Made by a program: the position numbers and the translations under genes. Positions 55,719 through 64,000 of a stretch of 64,000 nucleotides of DNA are shown here, in pieces. How positions within the stretch are numbered: position 1 is the first letter of the stretch; each line of letters starts with the position of its first letter. The stretch covers positions 310,001 to 374,000 of the forward strand of contig BEIE01000002.1 of NCBI GenBank assembly GCA_002898255.1, read 5' to 3'. The stretch is from a bacterium HR28. GTDB taxonomy: Bacteria > Chloroflexota > Chloroflexia > Thermomicrobiales > Thermomicrobiaceae. The notes under the pieces were generated by a model that worked only from the letters and a program-made list of their open reading frames with translations, ran no database searches and was not told where the DNA came from.

Positions 55719-56981
55719 TCAGCTGGTCTCTCCTTCAGGCGCAGGCGAGAGCGTCCTCTCCGTAGCCTGTGCCCGAATCAGTTCATCGAGGCGTGCGGCC
55801 ATCGCCCGAGCGAACGCCGGATCGTTGATATCGGTATCCCACTCGTGTACCTCGACATGAGGGGCGAGGTTGGCTTTGAGCGCTTCAATCAGTGCGCGAT
55901 CTGCCTCCGGATCATAGAACGGCTTGCCTTCCACGTCGATCGCAGAAAAGCCGCGCAGTGGGATAAAGACGGCGACTGGACCGCGCGCTGCGTTCAGCTT
56001 TTGGGCGATGATCTTGCCGAGTTCGGCACACTCCTCCGGGGTGGTGCGCATCAGCGTCACGGTGGGGTTGTGCTGGTAGAGGCGGCGCTGCCGGAAGCGC
56101 TCGGGGACAGTGTCAAGCGGGCCAAAGTTGACCATGTCCAGTGCCCCCAGGGAGACAACTTGCGGGATGCCAGCTGCACCCGCTGCTTCCAGTCGCTCTG
56201 GCCCCGCAGAAAGCACACCCCCGACGAGTTCGTCGGCGAGCTCTGTCGTGGTGATATCGAGCACACCGGCCAAGAAGCCGCCCTTGACAAGTCCCTCCAT
56301 CGCCTGGCCACCGGTACCAGTAGCATGGAACACCAAAACTTCGTAGCCGCGCGCCTCAAGTTCCTGGCGAGCTTCAGTGACGCAGGGTGTTGTGACGCCG
56401 AACATGGTGGCGGCGACGAGCGGTTTGCTTGGCACCGTCGGCTGGTAGGTTTCGTAGGCCTGCGCCATACCAGCGATCGCTGCTGCAGCATTGGTCAGGA
56501 TGCGCTCACTGATCCGGTTAATTCCGGCGATGTCGACGACCGGGTAGAGCATGGCGATATCGCTGGCTCCGACATACGGCCGCGTGTCACCGGAGGCGAG
56601 GGTCGAGACCATCAACTTGGGGACGCCGATCGGGAGCGCGCGCATGGCTGCAGTGGCAATTGCTGATCCCCCAGATCCGCCGAGCGCAAGGATCGCGTGC
56701 AAGCGTCCTGCCTGGAAGAGTTCCTGCACGACTGCGGTTGCTCCCCGTGCCATGGTGGCGATGGCATACCCGCGGTCAGCGCGGGCGACGAGTTCTGCGA
56801 GCTCGACACCGGCAGCCCGCGCGACGGCTTCACGGGTGACGTCTGGGACGGTCTGGGGTTCACCAAGCACACCGGCGTCTACAAGAACAACCTCACAACC
56901 GTGCTCGCGGAGGCGCTGTCGCAGAAATGCATACTCCGTACCCTTGGTATCGAGCGTGCCGATCAGCACGACAGTCGGCAT
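55719..56981 (-). CDS. Tm-1-like ATP-binding protein (UPF0261)
   Basis: 420 residues. The start MPTVVLIGTLDTKGTEYAFL and VLALGGSGGSA-like ILALGGSGGSAIATAAMRAL are the nucleotide-binding family hallmarks. Plant Tm-1, of the same domain family, binds ATP and blocks tobamovirus replication; the bacterial function is unknown. The gene sits between livF and the TIM-barrel gene. Its end carries PLRGFSAIDVEGKPFYDP, a conserved C-terminal block. Confidence 0.92.
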   Translation of the reverse strand: MPTVVLIGTLDTKGTEYAFLRQRLREHGCEVVLVDAGVLGEPQTVPDVTREAVARAAGVELAELVARADRGYAIATMARGATAVVQELFQAGRLHAILALGGSGGSAIATAAMRALPIGVPKLMVSTLASGDTRPYVGASDIAMLYPVVDIAGINRISERILTNAAAAIAGMAQAYETYQPTVPSKPLVAATMFGVTTPCVTEARQELEARGYEVLVFHATGTGGQAMEGLVKGGFLAGVLDITTTELADELVGGVLSAGPERLEAAGAAGIPQVVSLGALDMVNFGPLDTVPERFRQRRLYQHNPTVTLMRTTPEECAELGKIIAQKLNAARGPVAVFIPLRGFSAIDVEGKPFYDPEADRALIEALKANLAPHVEVHEWDTDINDPAFARAMAARLDELIRAQATERTLSPAPEGETS

Positions 56982-56996
56982 CCTCGCCCCCTTCCC

Positions 56997-57728
56997 CTAT
57001 GCCGCGCGCCGGGCACTCACCCCAAGGTACCGCTGTTGCAGCGCCGGATCAGCGAGGAGTCTGTCAGAGCTCGTCTCGAGCGCGATCCGTCCGCCGACCA
57101 TGATGGCGATGCGCTGAGCGACAGCGGTCGCGACAGCCAGTCGTTGCTCGACGAGGAGAATGGCAAGCCCGCCCTCCGCGAGATGTCGGAGTGTGGCAAT
57201 GAGTTGCTCGACGATGACCGGAGCGAGCCCCTCCGATGGTTCGTCCATGATCAACAGTTGCGGGTTGGTGAGGAGCGCGCGAGCGATGGCCAGCATCTGC
57301 TGCTCACCACCGGAAAGCGTGCCGGCCGGCTGGCGTCTTCGTTCGGCCAAACGCGGAAAGAGCGCATAGATGCGTTCTGGTGTCCATACGTCACCCGTGC
57401 CAGTGGCACGGCGCGGAACGAGCCGGAGATGCTCCTCAACTGTCAGGGAGGGGAAGATACGTCGCCCTTGCGGGACGTACCCCACCCCAAGTGCAGCGAT
57501 CCGATGCGGTGCCTGGCCGACGAGCTCGTGCCCAGCAAAGCGAATAGACCCGCGGACGCTCGGTAAAAGACCGGTGAGTGCGAGGCAGAGCGTTGTTTTT
57601 CCCATACCGTTCCGCCCGAGGACAGCAAGCGGCTCGTGCCCGAGCACCAGATCGATCCCCTGGAGGACATGGCTCTGGCCATAATAGGCATGGAGCCCAC
57701 GGACTTCAAGAAGCGGCGCGTTCGTCAT
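56997..57728 (-). CDS. livF: Branched-chain/aromatic-type ABC importer ATPase (LivF-like)
   Basis: 243 residues. Walker A is GRNGMGKTT, signature LSGGEQQMLAIARAL, Walker B LLIMDEPSEGLAP, all complete and LivF-like. Its ATG overlaps the livG stop as ATGA. It works with LivG on the two permeases. Confidence 0.93.
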   Translation of the reverse strand: MTNAPLLEVRGLHAYYGQSHVLQGIDLVLGHEPLAVLGRNGMGKTTLCLALTGLLPSVRGSIRFAGHELVGQAPHRIAALGVGYVPQGRRIFPSLTVEEHLRLVPRRATGTGDVWTPERIYALFPRLAERRRQPAGTLSGGEQQMLAIARALLTNPQLLIMDEPSEGLAPVIVEQLIATLRHLAEGGLAILLVEQRLAVATAVAQRIAIMVGGRIALETSSDRLLADPALQQRYLGVSARRAA

Positions 57729-58501
57729 TGTGTCCCCCCGAGGTAGACCTGTTGCACGGTCGAGTTCATAGCAATCTCATCGGGTGTTCCCTCAGCGATG
57801 ACGCGTCCCTCATGGAGTACCGTCACCCGCTGTGCCACTTGGAACGCGACATCCATGTCGTGCTCGATGAGCAAGACCGTCATCTCGGGCTCCAGTGCCA
57901 GGAGAAGCGTGGTGAGCTGCTCTCGCTCGCCGGGGGAGAGACCGGCAGCGGGCTCGTCGAGGAGCAGCAACTTCGGCCGACTTGCGAGCGCCATCCCGAG
58001 CTCGAGTTGCCGTTGCTCCCCGTGCGAGAGCGCACCAGCCAGCGCGTGCAAGGCATGCCGGAGACCGACCCGTTCTGCGAGGCGCTCGACTTCCACACGC
58101 TCGGGATCCTCGGCCCTCGGTCGGCGCAGGCTGAGTCGCCACGGTTGAACGCCTCGGATGGCGAGGTAGAGATTATCGGCGACGCTGAGACGCGGAAAAA
58201 CGAGAGGGGTCTGGTAGGTACGCGCTAGCCCAAGCCGGATACGTTGGTGGGGTGGCAGACGTGTGACGTCATGACCGAAGAAGCGGATCGTGCCGGTCGT
58301 GGGACGGAGTTCACCAGTGATGACATTGAAAAGCGTCGTCTTCCCCGCGCCGTTGGGGCCGATGATGGCACGTCGTTCGCCCGGCTCGAGGGCGAGCCAG
58401 ACATCGCGGACCGCGACAAGTCCACCGAAGCGGCGGCTCACGCCCTGGAGCTCCAGGGCGTGAGCCGCAGTTTGCGGGCGGTGCGCCTCGACAGCGACCA
58501 T
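57725..58501 (-). CDS. livG: Branched-chain/aromatic-type ABC importer ATPase (LivG-like)
   Basis: 258 residues. Walker A GPNGAGKTT, signature LSHGEQRQLELGMAL and Walker B LLLLDEPAAGLSP; the C-terminal tail EGTPDEIAMNSTVQQVYLG is characteristic of LivG. It starts two bases after the binding-protein gene. This signature reads LSHGE, as is common in this subfamily. Confidence 0.93.
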   Translation of the reverse strand: MVAVEAHRPQTAAHALELQGVSRRFGGLVAVRDVWLALEPGERRAIIGPNGAGKTTLFNVITGELRPTTGTIRFFGHDVTRLPPHQRIRLGLARTYQTPLVFPRLSVADNLYLAIRGVQPWRLSLRRPRAEDPERVEVERLAERVGLRHALHALAGALSHGEQRQLELGMALASRPKLLLLDEPAAGLSPGEREQLTTLLLALEPEMTVLLIEHDMDVAFQVAQRVTVLHEGRVIAEGTPDEIAMNSTVQQVYLGGTQ

Positions 58502-58503
58502 GT

Positions 58504-59931
58504 TCAGGACCCGAAGGTCTGCTTGATCTTCTCACAGGTCGGGTTGTCGCGTGTGAATGAGCCGAGCGAGAGGTACTTGTCCTCGGGTAGTCCAAGTGTC
58601 TGGTTGACCCCTTCGACCACCTTGACAAGCTTATTGTATAGGGTCCCGTTCGGTCCCTCGGCAACCTCAGTCACAAAGTTATTGGCAATAGCCTGGCGAT
58701 TCTTGTCCAGCTTGATGTGGCCGGTCGGACCGTCAAACTCGACCTTGGCGAGCGCAGCTTGGAGCTTTTTCTGTCCATCGCTCAGGTCACCGTTGACAGC
58801 TTGGAGGCCAAGGAGCAAGCCCTTTGCATTGACGTAGTAACCCCAGCAGAAGAGCGACGGCGTGCTGAGCCCCTGTGGGAACTGCTTCCGGTAGGCCTCC
58901 ACCCAGGACTTCCAGGCGGGATCAGGATTGTCGGCCGCGACCGGTCCAGCCCCTGGAATGCCAATAACCCGCTCGCGCAGCGGTCCTTTGGTCTCCAAGA
59001 CATTCTGGTCGATGGTCGAGCTTCCGCCGATGAGTGCCGCCTTGCCGCCGAACTCGGCGTATGCTTTCAGGAAATTGACCGCATCCGAACCTCCGAGGAT
59101 GACATAGATCGCATCGATATCGCTGGGCATCGAGGTAATGACCGAGCTGTAGTCCTTCGTCCCGATCGGGACCCAGAACTGAGCAACACACTCGCCTCCG
59201 AGACGGCAAAACTCTAGGAGGAAGCCCGCCACTTGACTGTAGGGGTAAGAGTAGTCCTCACCGAGCGTGGCTACGCGGCGGTAGCCCTTGACTTGATAGC
59301 AGTAGGTACCCAAACCAGCCATCCACTGGACACCATCGGTCGAGAAGCGGAAGAAGTTTGGAGCCGGATCGCGCAGCGTTGTGTCCTGGGCAGCCGACGT
59401 GCCGTTGACGATCGTCTTATCGGGGATTGTCTTCGCGTAGTCGCGGAGCGCCAGCCCTTCGTCCCCGGAGAGCGGTCCGACGATGCAGTCGACCTTGTCC
59501 TGCTCGATGAGCTTCCGAGCCTTCTCGCGAGCGACTTGTGGTGTGGCATCGGTGCTCTCTTTGACAAGACGGATCTTCTTGCCAGCGATGGCTCCGCCAA
59601 ACTCGGCCACGGCGAGCTCGACACCACGAACAGCCTCCTCACCGTACAGTGCGAAGGCCCCTTCCAACGTTGCGAGGATGCCGATGACGATCTCACCGGC
59701 AGCCGGCCCAACCGTGACCGTCGGGCTAGCCGCTGCGGCTGGTGTCGCTGGTGGGGCAGTCGGTGAGGCCGCCGCAGCAGGCGTGGGGCTCGCAGCCGGT
59801 GGCGCGGGAGTTGGCGTCGCCTGCTGGCCGGCACAAGCCCCCAGGAGAGCCGACGCAGAGGCTGCCAGACCGAAGAGTCCCGCGCGCCGCAGGAGTGCCC
59901 GACGGCTCAACCGAAGTTCCTGCCTGTTCAT
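58504..59931 (-). CDS. Branched-chain/aromatic-type substrate-binding lipoprotein (LivK-like)
   Basis: 475 residues from ATG 59931, after AGGAGAGGAGGAG. A twin-arginine-like LSRRALLRR leads to the lipobox ALLGAC (Cys33), then a long Ala/Pro/Thr linker (to about residue 80). EIVIGILATLEGAFALYGEE starts the Peripla_BP_6 domain. Family members bind amino acids, amides or aromatic acids; the ligand is inferred to be the island's substrate. Its length and linker resemble the BMP lipoprotein at 7175. Confidence 0.92.
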   Translation of the reverse strand: MNRQELRLSRRALLRRAGLFGLAASASALLGACAGQQATPTPAPPAASPTPAAAASPTAPPATPAAAASPTVTVGPAAGEIVIGILATLEGAFALYGEEAVRGVELAVAEFGGAIAGKKIRLVKESTDATPQVAREKARKLIEQDKVDCIVGPLSGDEGLALRDYAKTIPDKTIVNGTSAAQDTTLRDPAPNFFRFSTDGVQWMAGLGTYCYQVKGYRRVATLGEDYSYPYSQVAGFLLEFCRLGGECVAQFWVPIGTKDYSSVITSMPSDIDAIYVILGGSDAVNFLKAYAEFGGKAALIGGSSTIDQNVLETKGPLRERVIGIPGAGPVAADNPDPAWKSWVEAYRKQFPQGLSTPSLFCWGYYVNAKGLLLGLQAVNGDLSDGQKKLQAALAKVEFDGPTGHIKLDKNRQAIANNFVTEVAEGPNGTLYNKLVKVVEGVNQTLGLPEDKYLSLGSFTRDNPTCEKIKQTFGS

Positions 59932-60006
59932 CGTTCTCCTCCTCTCCTTGTCTTCGGATCGCCGGAACAGTCCTTCAAACGCGACACGAGGAGACACCTC
60001 CCTTCG

Positions 60007-60984
60007 CTAGAGACCGGTATGGCGCGATGGCGCAAGACGCGCCAGGAGCGTGCGGCGCAGCAGCGACCAAAGGCGCAGCGCGATGCCGCTCAGCCCTTCG
60101 GGAGAGAACAGGACGATCGCGAGAAAGGTCAGACCGATCACAGTGTTGAAGCGCTGTGTAAAGGAACTCGCAAAATTCGTGACGAGAACGAAGACCAGCG
60201 CACCGAGAAATGCTCCCTCGGCGTAGGCCAGGCCACCGATCACAGCAATGACAAGAATGTTGATGAGTCGAGTGAGATCGATTGTTGTTGGTGAGATAGC
60301 TCCGTTGTACCAGACGAGAAGTAAGCCACCGATTCCGGCCAGGAAGCCGGAAAGGGTAAATGCGGCCACGCGATGGAGCGCGACGTTATAGCCCAGCGTA
60401 CTCAAGCGCCGCGGATCGTCGCGCAGCGCTTGCAGGGCCAACCCGAAGGGCGTGCCAGCGAGATAGCGCACAAAACCATAGGTCGTAAGACCGATGGCGA
60501 GACAGAGGTAGTAGAAGATCGTGCGCTCTACCAGGGAATGGCCGAAAAGTTCTGGAGCACGGATACCAAGGATCCCCGTGTGACCGCCGAAGATCGAACG
60601 ATTCTGGTTGGCAAGGGCGTAGACGACCATGCCGAGTGCGACAGTGATCATCAGGAAGTAGATGCCAGTTGAGCGCACCGCAATCAGTCCGAAGACCAAC
60701 GCGGCAAGCGTCGCAACTGCGAGTCCGGCAAGGATGCCAATCCACCACGGCTGTCCGAGAGTGATCGTCAGGTAGCCGTAACCATACCCGGCCAGGCCTG
60801 CCAGCGTCATCTGCGCCAAGGAGACCATTCCACCGTAGCCAGCGAGCAAGGAGAGACTAAGGGCGATAATGCCGAAAAACAGTGCGGGAGTGAAGATGCG
60901 CCCGACAAAGTAGGCACTGCCCCAGAGGGGAAACGTCAACAAGAGGAAGAGAAGCAGTGCTGCGAGGAGACGTGTCTTCCTCAC
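60007..60984 (-). CDS. livM: Branched-chain/aromatic-type ABC permease (LivM-like)
   Basis: 325 residues, about nine helices, from a GTG at 60984 that overlaps the livH stop as GTGA. SLLAGYGGMVSLAQMTLAGLAGYGYGY and ALRDDPRRLSTLGYNVALHR are the LivM signature, the latter being the coupling region. The C-terminal end is Arg-rich. Confidence 0.93.
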   Translation of the reverse strand: MRKTRLLAALLLFLLLTFPLWGSAYFVGRIFTPALFFGIIALSLSLLAGYGGMVSLAQMTLAGLAGYGYGYLTITLGQPWWIGILAGLAVATLAALVFGLIAVRSTGIYFLMITVALGMVVYALANQNRSIFGGHTGILGIRAPELFGHSLVERTIFYYLCLAIGLTTYGFVRYLAGTPFGLALQALRDDPRRLSTLGYNVALHRVAAFTLSGFLAGIGGLLLVWYNGAISPTTIDLTRLINILVIAVIGGLAYAEGAFLGALVFVLVTNFASSFTQRFNTVIGLTFLAIVLFSPEGLSGIALRLWSLLRRTLLARLAPSRHTGL

Positions 60985-61850
60985 GCCGGCCTCCCGAACA
61001 GACCTTGCGGACGAAGTGCGAGCACCACGACCATCAGCAGAAAGCTCACGATCGCTGCGTAGGTGGGAAAGAGAGCGAGGCTGTACTGCTCGACCAGAGC
61101 GACGAGCACTGCTGCGACCGCCGTGCCCGGCAGACTACCCATCCCGCCGACAATGACCACAATGAGTGACGCCAAGAGATACCGAGCGTCTTCCCCTGAG
61201 GAGATCGAGAGCACTGAACCGCCGATCACCCCGGCGAGCCCCGCGAGTCCGGCACCAACGGCGAACATGAGCGCGAAGAGACGCTGCACGTCGATGCCGA
61301 CTGCCGCGACCATGTCGCGGTCATCGATGGCAGCGCGCACAGTGATCCCAAGACGAGTGCGCGCGAGGACAAACCAGAGTATGAGTCCGAGCGCAATGGC
61401 GAAGGCAAGCACGAAGAGGCGATAGCGGGGATAGCCGATGTCGAGCAGCGGGATACGGAGGCCACCAGTAATGACTTCCGGTGGCGAAAAGTCATAGGTG
61501 AAGCCGCCCCAACGCGCCAGCATGAGATCGGCAGCAACGATCGAGACGCCGATGGTCACGAGCGCCTCGCGGAGTTCCTGACCATGGATGCGCCGAAGCA
61601 AACCCAGTTGCAACAACAGTCCAGCAAGAGCAGTGACGAATAGGGCAGCAACGGCGCCCAGCACCCAGCTCCCTGTCCGATCGGCAACGCTCCAGCCGAG
61701 GTAGCCACCGAACAGGTACAGCGATCCATGGGCAAGGTTGACCACGCGGAGCACTCCGAAGATCAGGGTAAAGCCGATGGCAACGATGAAGTACAGCGCC
61801 GCGAGCGTCAAACCGTTCAGCGTGACGGTCACGAACTGGGGCCAACTCAT
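60981..61850 (-). CDS. livH: Branched-chain/aromatic-type ABC permease (LivH-like)
   Basis: 289 residues with about eight helices. FTLIFGVLRVVNLAHGSLYLFGGYL is the LivH hallmark, and AAIDDRDMVAAVGIDVQRLF the ATPase-contact region. ATG 61850 follows GGCAGGAGAGGC. It is the first gene of the transporter unit. Confidence 0.93.
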   Translation of the reverse strand: MSWPQFVTVTLNGLTLAALYFIVAIGFTLIFGVLRVVNLAHGSLYLFGGYLGWSVADRTGSWVLGAVAALFVTALAGLLLQLGLLRRIHGQELREALVTIGVSIVAADLMLARWGGFTYDFSPPEVITGGLRIPLLDIGYPRYRLFVLAFAIALGLILWFVLARTRLGITVRAAIDDRDMVAAVGIDVQRLFALMFAVGAGLAGLAGVIGGSVLSISSGEDARYLLASLIVVIVGGMGSLPGTAVAAVLVALVEQYSLALFPTYAAIVSFLLMVVVLALRPQGLFGRPA

Positions 61851-61904
61851 CGCCTCTCCTGCCGTTTCGGCTCGCTTTGTATCGGTACCACGAACCTGGG
61901 CATT

Positions 61905-61928
61905 GCAGATCTGCGATTATCGATTATC
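61905..61928. promoter_or_regulatory. Palindromes near the transporter promoter
   Basis: GCAGATCTGC (61905-61914) is a 10-bp palindrome. Directly after it are two tandem GATTATC copies (61915-61928) whose junction gives an ATCGAT centre. The region overlaps the -10 box and early transcript on the minus strand, the place for an operator. Confidence 0.45.
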
Positions 61929-61954
61929 GTAAGAGCGGGTGGTGTGGCTGTCAA
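61926..61954 (-). promoter_or_regulatory. Candidate promoter of the transporter unit
   Basis: On the minus strand TTGACA (complement of 61949-61954) and TACGAT (complement of 61926-61931) have a 17-base spacer. The livH start is about 75 bases downstream. Confidence 0.6.
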
Positions 61955-62626
61955 GAGGGAACAGACCGGAGGTCGAGCACCATCGCCTTCCAGGAACTCT
62001 GGCTGCGCTCGGTATGCAGAGCACGCGAGGCAGGGAGAAGCAGACTACACGATGGAAGACCGACTGCCAAACGCGCCGGTTTCCGAGGGAACGCCGGCTG
62101 GTCGCACATCCGAGGGGAACTCCAAGCCTCATTCTGGACTCCCGACCGTAACTCCGCCTCGCACTCCCTCTTTCCGATGGGGTACAAGGCTGGTGGCCAG
62201 CACCGATCACCGAGATCCGGCCATCCGTTTGCCCCTCACCTCCGTCTATGGTCAGGGGAACCAGCCAGGGGCAGTGACTTCAGGAACTGTTCAGCCTCCC
62301 GTCGGGAAGGTGCGCCACGGGTTTCCCCTCGAAGGTCGGTCGACACCGATCTGGAACTGCGGCGTGGTGCTGGCAGCGGCAACGAGGGAGCGCTCGTTGA
62401 TCGGTTTACGCGCAGTTCCGGAGGAAAATCGGCGGGAGAAGCCAATATGGCGAGATGAGGCCAGGGAGCAGACTATTGTCACGCACAGTGGCTGACGCAG
62501 CACAGCTTTGTAGAGGCCCAGGGGGCAGCGTATTTGCCACGCCTGGTGGATGCCGGCAATCGAGCCGCAGCGGAAGAATGACGGTCACGGGTAGGATCGG
62601 ACGTTCGCCACGCAGGAGGTGATGGT
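61955..62626. other. Intergenic region before the VOC gene
   Basis: About 670 bases between divergent genes. Apart from the transporter promoter at its left edge nothing recognised was found; frames present overlap on both strands and lack family features. Confidence 0.4.
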
Positions 62627-63001
62627 ATGACCACGCTGAAGCGGATTCAACACGTCTCGATCACAGCGCCGCTCGACGGGACGGAGACAGCACGCGCCTT
62701 CTACGGTGGCGTGCTCGGGCTCCGGGAGAAACCGGTTCCGGAGAGTTTGGCTGGACTCAATATCCTGCTCTGGTTCGACGTTGGGCCAAGCGAGCTCCAC
62801 ATCGTCGCCGAGGACGACGAGACGCGCGGTCGCTCACGGCGCCACATCTGTTTCGAAGTCGACGACCTCGCAGCGATCCGCGCTCGGCTTGTCGAGGCCG
62901 GATATCACCCCTACGACGCGACACCAATCCCGGGACGGCCTCGCTTCTTTTGTCGCGACCCATTTGGGAACTTACTCGAGTTTATGGTCTTTGCTGAGTA
63001 G
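62627..63001 (+). CDS. VOC (glyoxalase/bleomycin resistance/dioxygenase) superfamily protein
   Basis: 124 residues. ATG 62627 follows AGGAGGTGAT, fully complementary to the 16S rRNA 3' end. IQHVSITAPLDGTETARAFY supplies His9; ELHIVAED, RRHICFEVDD and NLLEFMVF supply the other expected metal positions. Its function is not determined; members include lyases, epimerases and dioxygenases. Confidence 0.9.
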   Translation: MTTLKRIQHVSITAPLDGTETARAFYGGVLGLREKPVPESLAGLNILLWFDVGPSELHIVAEDDETRGRSRRHICFEVDDLAAIRARLVEAGYHPYDATPIPGRPRFFCRDPFGNLLEFMVFAE

Positions 63002-63420
63002 TGGCCAGGGCAGGTTCTCAGCCCTGTGGTCGTCAGGAGATCATTGCGGCACAAAGGCTCCCGATGCTCGCACACGCCTGCGAGGATGCCGACCCCCGGC
63101 GACCGCACTCCATCCTGTGCGGCATCCTCGGTCATTCCTGCTCGGGCATACGAGGCCTCTCCTCGAAGCCCCGGCTCCACACAGACGCATTGCAGGGGAG
63201 AGACAAGGGGGCAAAGGGGGAAGAATCTCGGCTCCAGCGAATGTCAGCTCGGTGTCGGGCATTCCGCACCGGGCAGAGCGACGAGCTCAGCACTGCTCTG
63301 GTCCTGACACACGCCTCAGCCCGGCTTGTCAACGCGCGCCGCTCGGCCCATACTGGCAGCGGGTGCGAGGAGGCGCCGGCCAGGGTCGTCCGGCGCCATG
63401 CGTTCGTCGGGAGGTGCGCG
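63002..63420. other. Intergenic region with a weak hairpin
   Basis: CAGGGC (63006-63011) pairs with GCCCTG (63021-63026) just after the VOC stop codon; no T-run follows. The remaining 390 bases hold no gene-like frame. Confidence 0.4.
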
Positions 63421-64000
63421 ATGGATCTTGGGCTCCGCGGGAAGGTCGCGATGGTGGCAGCAGCCAGCCAAGGGCTCGGCAAGGCCGTGGCGCTCGGCTT
63501 CGCGCGAGAGGGGGCGAACCTCGCGATCTGTAGTCGGAACGAGACAGCGCTCGAAGCGGTGGCCAAAGCCGCGCGTGAATACGGAGTGGACGCATTGGCG
63601 GTTCCGGCAGACGTGACACGCGCTGAGGACATCGCGCACTTCGTCGAGCGAACGATCTCCCACTTCGGTGGTGTCGACATCCTGGTGACGAACGCCGGAG
63701 GCCCGCCGGCTGGCACTTTCCAGGACTTTCCGGACGATACTCCCTGGCAGGCAGCGTTCGAGCTCACGCTGATGAGTGCGGTACGCTTGATCCGGGGCGT
63801 ACTACCGTCGATGCGAGCACGCGGAGGCGGCGCCATCATCGTGATGACGTCGTCCTCAATCAAGGTGCCGATTCCCAACCTCATCTTGTCCAACGTCTTC
63901 CGCGCAGGAGTGGCGGCGCTAGCGAAGACACTCGCCGAGGAACTCGCTCCATATAACATCCGCGTCAACAACGTGCTCCCCGGACGGATCGCCACCGAGC
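63421..64000 (+). CDS. Short-chain dehydrogenase/reductase family protein, atypical, cut by the window end
   Basis: The first 193 residues are present. AAASQGLGKAVALGFAREGA is the Rossmann TGxxxGxG region, and NAGGPPAGTF the NNAG-like motif. After the active-site serine region (MTSSSIKVPIPN) the usual YxxxK is replaced by LSNVFRAG, so both the catalytic Tyr and Lys are missing. Such variants exist in the family. PGRIATE at the edge matches the conserved PG motif. It could be a reductase with an altered mechanism or a non-catalytic member. Confidence 0.88.
   Translation, partial: MDLGLRGKVAMVAAASQGLGKAVALGFAREGANLAICSRNETALEAVAKAAREYGVDALAVPADVTRAEDIAHFVERTISHFGGVDILVTNAGGPPAGTFQDFPDDTPWQAAFELTLMSAVRLIRGVLPSMRARGGGAIIVMTSSSIKVPIPNLILSNVFRAGVAALAKTLAEELAPYNIRVNNVLPGRIATE

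Noticed and set aside
54807-56666. A 619-codon plus-strand open frame
   Set aside because: It lies fully antisense to the TIM-barrel and Tm-1-like genes, has no family features, and arises from the GC-rich third positions of the true genes.
1-64000. tRNA, rRNA and tRNA-Sec genes
   Set aside because: No cloverleaf with a T-loop or rRNA-like stretch was noticed by eye; a covariance-model search would be decisive.

Overview
The window is GC-rich bacterial DNA with dense, mostly co-oriented operons. Its gene content fits a thermophilic member of the Chloroflexota, class Thermomicrobia (Thermomicrobium or a close relative): a complete-looking flagellar export and switch gene set with CsrA/FliW, lipoproteins with long Ala/Pro/Thr linkers, a selenocysteine formate dehydrogenase with an NrfD-type membrane subunit, and a molybdenum hydroxylase. 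The organism call is an inference from content. No rRNA or tRNA gene and no CRISPR array was seen.

Layout. 1-4403: an edge-truncated unknown ORF with a strong leader hairpin, then minus-strand genes for a beta-hydroxyacid dehydrogenase family protein, a nitroreductase and a YifB/ComM AAA ATPase. 4898-6208: a compact stress unit (promoter, Hsp20, triple-BON protein, terminator). 7175-12247: a BMP-type (nucleoside/purine-like) ABC importer with lipoprotein, double ATPase and two permeases. 12476-30974: the flagellar island. A minus-strand arm (flbD-motA-motB-fliL-fliM-fliN-fliO) diverges from a long plus-strand arm (fliP-Q-R-flhB-flhA-flhF-small membrane gene-fliA-two uncharacterised membrane genes-flgF/G-flgG), which continues after a candidate sigma-28 promoter with flgM-flgN-flgK-flgL-fliW-csrA. 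31539-34295: a HicB-like/DinB-like fusion, a Nudix hydrolase and a lipoprotein. 34445-41077: a formate dehydrogenase operon whose catalytic subunit reads through an in-frame UGA (Sec193) followed by a SECIS hairpin, then the FeS subunit, NrfD-like subunit, a small lipoprotein, FdhE and an unknown 118-aa protein. 41391-43907: an ArsP-type permease and a DUF488 protein.

44129-61850 is about 17.7 kb of minus-strand genes forming what looks like one catabolic island in two transcription units. The upstream unit has a branched-chain/aromatic-type ABC importer (livH-M-K-G-F), a Tm-1-like ATP-binding protein and a PEP-hydrolase-family TIM barrel. The downstream unit, led by a GntR/FCD regulator, has a metal-dependent cyclase-family hydrolase, an ATP-grasp PEP-synthase N-half, an HD-type protein, a flavin subunit of a molybdenum hydroxylase, a fumarylacetoacetase-family protein, an ABM-fold small monooxygenase, a PEP-synthase-type His-domain protein, and the Mo and 2Fe-2S subunits of the hydroxylase. 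The two PEP-synthase-like halves as separate proteins recall phenylphosphate synthase, so I infer import, ATP-dependent phosphoryl transfer and hydroxylation of an aromatic or heterocyclic compound. The substrate is not known. Both units start from similar TTGACA-17-nt promoters with an AATCGAT-centred palindrome close downstream.

62627-64000: a VOC-family protein and the start of an atypical SDR protein that lacks the usual Tyr/Lys catalytic motif.
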